From Wenzhouxiangella sp. (GTDB taxonomy: Bacteria; Pseudomonadota; Gammaproteobacteria; Xanthomonadales; Wenzhouxiangellaceae), in the NCBI GenBank assembly GCA_021767625.1, contig JAASTB010000066.1, forward strand, positions 1 to 9,226: a stretch of 9,226 nucleotides of DNA. The letters are read 5' to 3'. The notes under the pieces were generated by a model. That model was not told the DNA's origin, searched no databases, and was given only the letters and a program-made list of their open reading frames with translations. Below, one piece after another: positions 1 through 8,929 of the stretch (position 1 is the stretch's first letter; each line of letters opens with the position of its first letter). Position numbers and translations under genes: made by a program.

Positions 1-696
1 ACACCGAGCAAGGCGCGCGACGCCGTCTCCCTGATCGACCGGGCCGCCGAGGCCGACGAGGGCGAGGGTCCGCTCATCTTCAGCACCATCGTCGACCCGG
101 AGGTCAGCGGCATCCTCGAGCAGTCCAACGGCCACCTCTTCGACATGTTCGGGACCTTCATGGAGCGCCTCGAAGAGGCCCTTGGCGTGCCGCGCTCGCC
201 GCGCGTCGGCCAGGCGCACGGCATGGGCGACAGCAAGGGTTACGAGGACCGGATGGAGGCGACCAATTACGCGCTGACGCACGACGACGGCATTTCCAAG
301 CGCCTGGATGCCGCCGAAGTCGTCCTGGTCGGCGTCTCGCGGTCGGGAAAAACGCCCACCTGCCTCTACATGGCCCTGCACTTCGGGGTGAAGGCGGCCA
401 ACTATCCGCTGACCGAGGAGGATCTGGAGCAGCCGCGGCTGCCGGCCTTCCTGCGCGAGCACAAGCAGAAGCTGTTCGGCCTGAGCATCGATCCCGAGCG
501 CCTGGCGCAGATTCGCGAGGCCCGCCGGCCCGGCAGCCGCTACGCCTCGCTCAAGCAGTGCCGCTACGAAGTCGAGGCCGCCGAGGCCATGCTTCGCGCC
601 GAGGGCATCCCCATGCTGTCGTCCACCGAGACCTCGGTGGAGGAACTCGCCAGCCGGATTCTCCTCGAGCTGGGCCTCAATCGCGAAATGCGCTGA
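1..696 (+). CDS. ppsR: PEP synthase regulatory protein PpsR (bifunctional kinase / pyrophosphorylase), 5' end missing
   Basis: The reading frame is open from base 1 to TGA at 694-696, giving 231 residues; the E. coli protein is about 277, so roughly 45 N-terminal residues lie outside the window. The family inactivates phosphoenolpyruvate synthase by ADP-dependent phosphorylation of a threonine and reactivates it by Pi-dependent removal of that phosphate, thereby controlling gluconeogenesis in the cytoplasm. The visible signature is the P-loop GVSRSGKTPT at bases 331-360, followed by the family's CLYMALHFGVKAANYPLTEE. The upstream segment ending in ATNYALTHDDG and the downstream KLFGLSIDPERL and SRYASLKQCR stretches match PpsR along its whole length. 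The partner gene ppsA is not in the window; in many relatives it lies next to ppsR, so it may be just upstream. No convincing terminator follows the stop codon. The family call is very secure. Confidence 0.95.
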   Translation, partial: TPSKARDAVSLIDRAAEADEGEGPLIFSTIVDPEVSGILEQSNGHLFDMFGTFMERLEEALGVPRSPRVGQAHGMGDSKGYEDRMEATNYALTHDDGISKRLDAAEVVLVGVSRSGKTPTCLYMALHFGVKAANYPLTEEDLEQPRLPAFLREHKQKLFGLSIDPERLAQIREARRPGSRYASLKQCRYEVEAAEAMLRAEGIPMLSSTETSVEELASRILLELGLNREMR

Positions 697-718
697 TGCG
701 CCACGATGCGGACTAGCC

Positions 719-792
719 TGTTTGGGTCATTCAAACTTTGGCCATTCGGGTTTGTTTGATATTTGAAAATTGGATTTTGGTGCTTGAATTTC
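719..792. repeat. AT-rich, G/T-skewed intergenic block, possible dispersed repeat
   Basis: This stretch in the gap after ppsR is clearly AT-rich in an otherwise GC-rich window. From about 746 to 789 the plus strand has almost no C (two or three in over 40 bases) but many T and G, with related short units such as TTTGTTTGATATTTG, ATTGGATTTTGG and GCTTGAATTT. A run of six G follows at 796-801. Read in any frame it gives no credible protein. The texture resembles AT-rich interspersed intergenic elements that I recall from other GC-rich environmental bacterial genomes, but that is memory, not a search. Only one copy lies in this window, so calling it a repeat is inference. Confidence 0.4.
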
Positions 793-820
793 GGCGGGGG
801 GTGGCAGTTTTCTGCCGGTG

Positions 821-829
821 TGATATTCT
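821..829 (+). promoter_or_regulatory. Extended -10 promoter element before the DUF1249 gene
   Basis: TGaTATTCT fits the extended -10 pattern TGnTATAAT with four of six hexamer matches plus the TG. No good -35 hexamer sits 16-18 bases upstream, which is tolerated for extended -10 promoters. The hexamer ends 8 bases before the A of the ATG at 838, so transcription would begin at or within a base or two of the start codon. This agrees with the absence of any Shine-Dalgarno sequence before that ATG and suggests a leaderless mRNA. The prediction is from sequence only. Confidence 0.45.
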
Positions 830-837
830 CGCCGGCC

Positions 838-1332
838 ATGCTCACAACGACCCGTCAACTGCAGCCCTCGAGCCGGATTCTGGCGCGGCGGCTTCCGGAA
901 CTGCACAGCGCGCTCTACCGCGCGCTCAACGTGCTGCTGCCGGACGCGCTCGCCGAGACCGACCATCTCGTCTCGCAGCTGGGTTCCGGCCCCGAGCTTT
1001 ATCTCGAGGTCATCGAGCGCCATCCCTACACCACCTTCGTGCGCCTGTCCTACATTATCGGTGCCGAGCGATCGCACAATCCCAACGCGCACGTCCGCAT
1101 CTACCATGACGCCGCCATGGCCGAGGCCACCGCGTTCAGCCCCCAACAGGGCATCCAGCGCTTTGCCGGTCCGGATCTGGCCATCAACAGCCTGGTCGCG
1201 CGCAGCTGGCGACTCAATCGGGCCCTGCTCAAGTGGGTGGACTATCTCATCGCCCAGGGGCACGGCGCGGAGACCATGCATCCGGCCGGCGATTTTCCGG
1301 CGCCGATCGCGGCCGCGGCGCCCGAGGCCTGA
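838..1332 (+). CDS. DUF1249 family protein (YqiB-like)
   Basis: This gene encodes 164 residues; E. coli YqiB is about 140. The family hallmark is the VRIYHDAAMAEA segment at residues 86-97, corresponding to VRLYHDAMVAEV in YqiB, preceded by a YTTFVRLSYI stretch. The C-terminal third, NRALLKWVDYLIAQGHG, matches the family's final helix (in YqiB, a tryptophan-containing stretch ending LAHG). The last 20 or so residues are a low-complexity Ala/Pro tail. No signal peptide or membrane segment is visible, so it is probably cytoplasmic. The biochemical role of the family is unknown. ATG 838 is chosen because an extended -10 element lies immediately upstream and similarity begins just after it; further upstream the frame runs into the AT-rich block. 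The enterobacterial neighbours (nudF, cpdA, parE) are absent, and the gene appears to be a single transcription unit with its own promoter and terminator. Family assignment is firm; function is not known. Confidence 0.85.
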   Translation: MLTTTRQLQPSSRILARRLPELHSALYRALNVLLPDALAETDHLVSQLGSGPELYLEVIERHPYTTFVRLSYIIGAERSHNPNAHVRIYHDAAMAEATAFSPQQGIQRFAGPDLAINSLVARSWRLNRALLKWVDYLIAQGHGAETMHPAGDFPAPIAAAAPEA

Positions 1333-1343
1333 TTCCGGTCCTT

Positions 1344-1367
1344 CCGGCGTATTGCCGCCGGGTTTTT
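1344..1367 (+). terminator. Intrinsic terminator of the DUF1249 gene
   Basis: A perfect 6-bp all-GC stem, CCGGCG (1344-1349) with CGCCGG (1356-1361), encloses a 6-base loop. After one G it runs straight into TTTTT (1363-1367). It begins 12 bases after the TGA of the DUF1249 gene and lies upstream of the probable carA promoter, so it separates the two transcription units. Confidence 0.8.
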
Positions 1368-1391
1368 CTGGCCTGCCCGGGCCGCTTCGTT

Positions 1392-1397
1392 TAGAAT
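1392..1397 (+). promoter_or_regulatory. Probable -10 box of the carA operon promoter
   Basis: TAGAAT matches TATAAT at five of six positions and is the best -10 candidate between the terminator and carA. There is no recognisable -35 hexamer at 16-18 bases; the T-rich terminator tail occupies that zone. It predicts transcription starting near 1404-1406 and an untranslated leader of about 87 bases before the carA ATG. A weak -35 would fit an activated or tightly regulated promoter, as expected for carbamoyl phosphate synthesis, but that is inference. Confidence 0.45.
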
Positions 1398-1400
1398 ACT

Positions 1401-1410
1401 CGTCCGGACG
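1401..1410. promoter_or_regulatory. Perfect palindrome at the predicted carA transcription start
   Basis: CGTCCGGACG is an exact 10-base inverted repeat without spacer. It begins three bases after the probable -10 box and spans the predicted start site. The position suits a repressor or activator half-site pair, or a short hairpin at the 5' end of the transcript. Short GC-only palindromes arise by chance in GC-rich DNA, so confidence is low. Confidence 0.25.
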
Positions 1411-1435
1411 CCGAGCGGTTGGTTCGGCAAGCGAC

Positions 1436-1470
1436 AAGCGGGCGTGGCCCACCAGCGGCTAGGCCCGCTT
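1436..1470 (+). promoter_or_regulatory. carA leader: carA leader hairpin, possible attenuator or RNA regulatory element
   Basis: AAGCGGGC (1436-1443) pairs perfectly with GCCCGCTT (1463-1470) over 8 bp. Inside it, after one G-G mismatch, bases 1445-1449 pair with 1457-1461 (one G-U pair), leaving a 7-base loop. The 3' arm runs into TTTGTGT and lies only 9 bases before the carA Shine-Dalgarno site. Alternative pairings compete with it: GGGC 1440-1443 with GCCC 1447-1450, and AGCGG 1454-1458 with CCGCT 1465-1469. AGCGG also occurs at 1414-1418 and 1437-1441. The U-tract is poor for an intrinsic terminator. I see no ATG-started leader peptide. Confidence 0.45.
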
Positions 1471-1479
1471 TGTGTACCC

Positions 1480-1484
1480 GGAGG
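1480..1484 (+). promoter_or_regulatory. Shine-Dalgarno site fixing the carA start
   Basis: GGAGG lies 7 bases before ATG 1492. It decides the start against an in-frame GTG at 1444, which falls inside the leader hairpin and lacks a ribosome-binding site. Confidence 0.85.
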
Positions 1485-1491
1485 TTTCTCA

Positions 1492-2608
1492 ATGCAGGCA
1501 ATTCTGGCGCTGGAAGACGGCACGACGTTTTCCGGGCGGGGTATCGGCGCGCCGGGCGCGCGGGTCGGCGAGGTGGTGTTCAACACCGCCATGACCGGCT
1601 ACCAGGAGATACTCACCGATCCCAGCTACGCAGGGCAGCTCGTCACGCTGACCGCGTCCCACGTCGGCAATACCGGCGTCAACCCGCAGGACGTGGAAGC
1701 CGACCGGATCCACGCCGCCGGGCTGATTGTCCGCAACTGTCCGCGCCGCCACAGCAACTGGCGCGCGACGCAGTCCCTGTCGGACTGGATGCGCGACAAC
1801 GATGCCTCGGGTATCGCCGGGATCGACACGCGCGCCCTGACCATCCGCCTGCGTGACAAGGGTGCCCAGAACGGTTGCCTGCTGGTCGGCGAAACCGTCG
1901 ATGCCGAGGAGGCCGTTCGTCGCGCGAAGGAATGCGCCCCAATGAGCGGGCAGGACCTGGCCAGCACGGTGACGGTCGATCGCGCCTACGAGTGGAACGA
2001 GGGCAGCTGGGACCTGGAGGCGGGCGAGTTCCGCCGCGGGGAAGGCCGCTTTCACGTCGTCTGCTACGACTACGGCGTCAAGCGCAATATCCTGCGCCTG
2101 CTGGTCGACGCCGGTTGTCGCCTGACCGTCGTGCCGGCCCGGACGGCGCTCGACGAGGTGCTGGCGATGAACCCGGACGGCGTGATGCTCTCCAACGGCC
2201 CCGGCGACCCCGAGCCCTGTGACTATGCCATCGAAGCCATTCGCGGCCTGCTGGAAAAGCGTGTGCCGACTTTCGGCATCTGCCTTGGGCACCAGCTGCT
2301 GGCGCTGGGCGGCGGCGCGAAGACCGTCAAGATGAAGTTCGGCCACCACGGCGCCAACCACCCGGTCAAGGACCTGGCCACCGGGCAGGTTCTGATCACC
2401 AGCCAGAATCACGGCTTTGCCGTCGACGAGGCCAGCCTTCCGGAGACGGTCGTTCCCACTCACCGTTCACTGTTCGACGGCACCCTACAGGGCATCCGCA
2501 TCGCCGACAGGCCCGCGATGAGCTTCCAGGGTCATCCCGAGGCCAGCCCGGGGCCGCACGACCTGCGGCCGCTGTTCGCCCAATTCGTGAATTTGATGGA
2601 AAGCGCCG

Positions 2609-2616
<8 letters not shown>
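1492..2616 (+). CDS. carA: Carbamoyl phosphate synthetase small (glutaminase) subunit
   Basis: CarA hydrolyses glutamine and passes ammonia through a tunnel to CarB, the first committed step shared by pyrimidine and arginine synthesis. The 374-residue product compares with 382 in E. coli. The N-terminal half is the CarA-specific domain (ALEDGTTFSGRGIG near the start, then VFNTAMTGYQEILTDPSY). The C-terminal half is a class I glutamine amidotransferase. It contains LSNGPGDPEPCDY, the nucleophile Cys264 in FGICLGHQLLALGGG, and His348 and Glu350 in SFQGHPEASPGPHD, matching the E. coli Cys269-His353-Glu355 triad. The start ATG has a strong GGAGG 7 bases upstream. The TAA lies 8 bases inside carB, so the two are translationally coupled. 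It is the first gene of the carA-carB-greA-rpfE-recJ run. Nothing is missing. Confidence 0.98.
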
Positions 2617-5829
<3,213 letters not shown>

Positions 5830-5830
<1 letters not shown>

Positions 5831-5834
5831 GGAG
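5830..5834 (+). promoter_or_regulatory. Shine-Dalgarno site of greA, overlapping the carB stop
   Basis: AGGAG uses the last base of the carB TGA and sits 5 bases before ATG 5840. The 9-base carB-greA gap therefore holds only a ribosome-binding site, with no room for a separate promoter or terminator. Confidence 0.8.
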
Positions 5835-5839
5835 TAGAC

Positions 5840-6322
5840 ATGAGCCAGACGCCACTGACCAAGGCGGGCGCTGAGCGCCTGCGCGCCGAACTCGATCGGC
5901 TCAAGAAGAAGGACCGCCCGGCGGTGATCGAGGCCATTGCCGAAGCGCGGGCCCACGGCGACCTGAAGGAGAACGCCGAGTATCACGCCGCGCGCGAGCA
6001 GCAGGGCTTCATCGAGGCCCGCATCCGTGATCTCGAGGCCTCGCTGGGCAACTCTCGTATCATCGACGTGGCCTCGCTCAACCCCGGCGGCAAGGTCGTA
6101 TTCGGCGCCACGGTGGTCCTGATGGAAGACAAGGACGATGCCGAAGAGGTTACCTGGCAGATCGTCGGGGACCTCGAGGCCGACTCCTCGAACGGCCGGC
6201 TGGCGATTTCCGCCCCCCTGGCGCGTGCGCTCATCGGACACCAGGAAGGCGATGTCGTGGAATTCGAGGCGCCCAACGGCAAGCGGACCTATGAGATCGT
6301 CGAGGTCCGGTACGACTCCTGA
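5840..6322 (+). CDS. greA: Transcription elongation factor GreA
   Basis: GreA enters the secondary channel of backtracked RNA polymerase and stimulates cleavage of the extruded RNA 3' end. The 160-residue product is close to the usual 158. Residues 1 to about 75 form the antiparallel coiled coil, with the acidic tip Asp41 and Glu44 in the diagnostic GDLKENAEYHAAREQQGF stretch. The remainder is the FKBP-like domain, with VVFGATVVL, ISAPLARALIGHQEGD and a closing RTYEIVEV strand. The start has a good Shine-Dalgarno site. The gene lies 9 bases after carB, as in many gammaproteobacteria, and is probably co-transcribed with it. The next gene probably begins inside its last 32 bases. No deviation from the family is visible. 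Confidence 0.98.
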   Translation: MSQTPLTKAGAERLRAELDRLKKKDRPAVIEAIAEARAHGDLKENAEYHAAREQQGFIEARIRDLEASLGNSRIIDVASLNPGGKVVFGATVVLMEDKDDAEEVTWQIVGDLEADSSNGRLAISAPLARALIGHQEGDVVEFEAPNGKRTYEIVEVRYDS

Positions 6323-7217
6323 CCGACGCCTGATCCTGCACGTCCCGCAGCTGGAATCCCTCCTGCGGGAGGCGGGCCGGCTGCCGCCCCTGATCGAAGC
6401 CCTGATCCGCTTGGGCGGCGAGCCGCGCGCGCTGGATGCGCAATCCCCGCAGGGCGAGCTTGTCGCCGGCCGGCCGCTGCCGGCCGCTCCGCTGACCCGG
6501 CGTCTCGATCGACCCGAAGACGCCGCGGGCGCCTGGCTCCGTGCCGATCCCGTCGGGCTGGTTCCGGACCTGGCGGCCGTGTGGCTGCAGCCCGAGAAGG
6601 ACTTCAGCCCCGGCACCTGGAGCAGGGAGCTGTCGAGATTGCTCGAAGAAGAGGGGCTGGCGCTCGAGCTGACCGGTCGTGGGCGCGGTTACATTGCACT
6701 GGACACCCCGCCCTCGAGCCGTTTCTCGCCGCCCTGGGCGTTGGCGGGGGCCAGCCTGGAACTCGCGCTGCCCGAAGGCGACGACGCTCGTCGATGGCGG
6801 CGCCTCCTCAACGAAACGCAGGTGCTCTTGCAGCAGCACCGCAGGAACGCCGACGCTCCCGGCGCCGTGCCGGGAAGCCTGTGGTTCTGGGGCGGCGGTG
6901 CCTTGCCGGAGCCGGCCGGGATCACTCCCCGCGTGCAGCGCATCGTGGCAGGCGATCCCGTTCTCGTCGGTCTCGCCGACTGGCTCGAGCTGCCCTGCCG
7001 CGATTTCGAAGCGGATATCGAACCGCGGCCGGGCGAGCTCGTCGAATGGCCTTCCCGCTTTGAAGCCTCGGCCGAGGACAACCTGGAGCAGCTTCAGGGC
7101 TTCCTGCGCCGCGCCTGGCGGCGGCTTCGCCTGGGGCGCATCGGCGAGCTCGAACTGAGCGGGATGCAGACGGTTCGCCGATTCGGCCCCCGGCACGCCT
7201 GGCGGGTGTGGCGGTGA
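6291..7217 (+). CDS. rpfE: RpfE-type protein, function unknown
   Basis: With ATG 6291 the product has 308 residues. Recognisable RpfE-type blocks are WLRADPVGLVPDLAAVWL (from residue 82), RRLLNETQVLLQQH (around 171-184) and SLWFWGGGALPEP (196 on, with Trp198, Trp200 and Gly201-203). In Xanthomonas, rpfE belongs to the rpf locus tied to regulation of pathogenicity factors and lies beside recJ; no enzymatic activity is established as far as I know. Relatives are sometimes labelled phosphoglycerate mutase-like, but I see no catalytic motif of either mutase family. No signal peptide or membrane segment is evident. The start is uncertain: ATG 6291 lies inside greA (32-base overlap), and no ATG, GTG or TTG follows before the conserved part, which seems to begin at the LILHVPQLESLL stretch (about 6330). 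A CTG at 6330 or 6336 is the alternative. The end overlaps recJ. The name rests on motif recall and synteny. Confidence 0.75.
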   Translation: MRSSRSGTTPDRRLILHVPQLESLLREAGRLPPLIEALIRLGGEPRALDAQSPQGELVAGRPLPAAPLTRRLDRPEDAAGAWLRADPVGLVPDLAAVWLQPEKDFSPGTWSRELSRLLEEEGLALELTGRGRGYIALDTPPSSRFSPPWALAGASLELALPEGDDARRWRRLLNETQVLLQQHRRNADAPGAVPGSLWFWGGGALPEPAGITPRVQRIVAGDPVLVGLADWLELPCRDFEADIEPRPGELVEWPSRFEASAEDNLEQLQGFLRRAWRRLRLGRIGELELSGMQTVRRFGPRHAWRVWR

Positions 7218-8929
7218 TCCGCCGGGTTCGGGTCAAGCGCCGGGCGGGACTGGACTCCGCCGTGGCCGGAGTGCACCCGGTCGTCGGCCGCGTACTGGCG
7301 GCCCGGGGCGCGGAGTCCTTGCCCGACTATTCCCTGGCAAAGCTGCTGCCCCCGACGCTCGGCGGCCTCGCGAAGGCCTGTGAACTGCTTGAAGAAGCGA
7401 TCCTCGAGCGCAAGCGCATCGTCGTCGTCGGCGACTTCGACGCAGACGGGGCCACGGGCACGGCGCTGGCCGTGCGCGGTCTTCGAGCCCTGGGGGCGGG
7501 TGACGTGCACTGGCGGGTGCCCGATCGCTTTCGTCACGGCTACGGGCTGGGGCGCACCCTCGTCGGCGAGCTCTCCGATATCGGGCCCGACGTGGTGCTG
7601 ACCGTGGACCAGGGCGTGAGTTCGCACGAAGGCGTTGCGCTGGCCCGGGAGGCGGGCATGCGGGTGATCGTCACCGATCATCACCTTCCCGGGGAATCCC
7701 TTCCGCCGGCCGACGCCATCGTCAATCCCAACCTGGCCGAAGAGCGATTCGGGTCGAAGGCGCTGGCCGGCGTAGGTGTCATGTTCTATCTGCTCATGGC
7801 ACTGCGCTCCCGTCTGCGCGAGCAGGGCCGGTTCCGCTCGGGCCGCGAACCGCGCCTGGATCAGTGGCTGGACCTGGTGGCCCTGGGTACCGTTGCCGAC
7901 CTGGTGCCCCTGGACGAGAACAATCGCCGGCTGGTTCAGCAGGGGCTGCTTCGAATCCGGGCGGGGCGTTGCCTGCCGGGTGTGCGCGCGCTGCTCGAGG
8001 TCGCCGGGCGAAACCTTCGCCATGTCGATGCCTCGGACATGGGGTTTGCCGCCGGGCCACGACTCAATGCCGCCGGACGCCTCGAGGACATGGGCGTCGG
8101 CATCCGTTGCCTGCTCGCTGACAGCGAAGCCGAGGCGGCGGAGCTGGCCGCCCGCCTGGACACGCTCAACCGCGAGCGCCAAAGCCTCCAGGCGGACATG
8201 CAGGAGGCCGCCGAAGCCCAGGCGAAGGCGTTGGCCGAGCGCATCGAAGGGGATCTTCAGGGCCTGTGCGTATTCGATCCGGATTGGCACCAGGGCGTCG
8301 TCGGGCTGGTCGCCGGGCGTCTGGTCGAGCGCCTGCAGCGTCCGGTGATCGCGTTCGCGCCCGCCGAGTCGGGCGGCAGCGAACTCAAGGGCTCGGGGCG
8401 AAGCCCGTCAGGCGTGCACATGCGCGACCTGCTGGTCGAGATCGACGCGCGGCACCCCGGCCTGATCGAACGCTTCGGGGGCCACGCCAGGGCGGCCGGC
8501 CTGGCCCTGCCTGAGGCGCGCCTGGATGCTTTCCGGCGGGCTTTCGACGAGGCCCTGGCCGAAAGGGTTTTCGAGCCGGATGTCATCCGCTCGGACGGTT
8601 CGCTGTCGGCCGAGGAGCTCTCGCTGGAGACGGCCACGGCACTGGCCGAGGCCGGCCCCTGGGGCCAGGCCTGGCCCGAGCCCTTGTTCGACGGCCGTTT
8701 TCGGGTTCTCGAGCGGCGCGTCGTGGGCTCGCAGCACCTCAAGCTTCGCCTGCAGCCGGAATCCGGCGGGCCCGTGCTCGACGCAATCGCGTTCGGCGCG
8801 GGCAGCCTTTGCCACCGTGAGCTTCCCGACCCCCTGGGCGTGGTCTACGAACTCGAGGTCAACCGCTGGCAGGGCAGGGTGAACCCCCAGATGCGGGTGC
8901 GCTACCTGATCGACTCACTCGAGAGCTGA
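7214..8929 (+). CDS. recJ: Single-stranded-DNA-specific 5'-3' exonuclease RecJ
   Basis: RecJ degrades single-stranded DNA 5' to 3' in RecF-pathway recombination, mismatch repair and base-excision repair. It is a DHH-family enzyme using Mn2+/Mg2+. The product is 571 residues (E. coli 577). Numbered from GTG 7214, motif I is DFDADG with Asp74, Asp76 and Asp78; motif II is TVDQGVSS with Asp132; motif III is VTDHHLPG with Asp155, His156 and His157; motif IV is LVALGTVADLVPLD. The DHHA1 part has WHQGVVGLVAGR, KGSGRSPSGVHMRDLL and FGGHARAAGL. The C-terminal domain includes AGPWGQAWPEPLFDGRF. Motif II has Gln where Asn is usual. GTG 7214 overlaps the rpfE stop as GTGA and has GGCGGG 7 bases upstream; GTG 7208, two codons longer, is possible but has no suitably spaced site. 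The 3' end overlaps the convergent gene by 15 bases. Confidence 0.97.
   Translation: MIRRVRVKRRAGLDSAVAGVHPVVGRVLAARGAESLPDYSLAKLLPPTLGGLAKACELLEEAILERKRIVVVGDFDADGATGTALAVRGLRALGAGDVHWRVPDRFRHGYGLGRTLVGELSDIGPDVVLTVDQGVSSHEGVALAREAGMRVIVTDHHLPGESLPPADAIVNPNLAEERFGSKALAGVGVMFYLLMALRSRLREQGRFRSGREPRLDQWLDLVALGTVADLVPLDENNRRLVQQGLLRIRAGRCLPGVRALLEVAGRNLRHVDASDMGFAAGPRLNAAGRLEDMGVGIRCLLADSEAEAAELAARLDTLNRERQSLQADMQEAAEAQAKALAERIEGDLQGLCVFDPDWHQGVVGLVAGRLVERLQRPVIAFAPAESGGSELKGSGRSPSGVHMRDLLVEIDARHPGLIERFGGHARAAGLALPEARLDAFRRAFDEALAERVFEPDVIRSDGSLSAEELSLETATALAEAGPWGQAWPEPLFDGRFRVLERRVVGSQHLKLRLQPESGGPVLDAIAFGAGSLCHRELPDPLGVVYELEVNRWQGRVNPQMRVRYLIDSLES

Noticed and set aside
720..739. Weak hairpin GTTTG/CAAAC followed by TTT after ppsR
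   Set aside because: Five mostly A-T pairs with a 7-base loop and only three T are too weak to call an intrinsic terminator.
1444..1491. In-frame GTG that would extend carA by 16 residues
   Set aside because: It falls within the leader hairpin, lacks a Shine-Dalgarno site, and the extension has no counterpart in CarA, whereas ATG 1492 has GGAGG at ideal spacing.
7094..8290. Minus-strand frame of 398 codons opposite recJ
   Set aside because: It is the complement of conserved RecJ motifs and has no independent coding signal.
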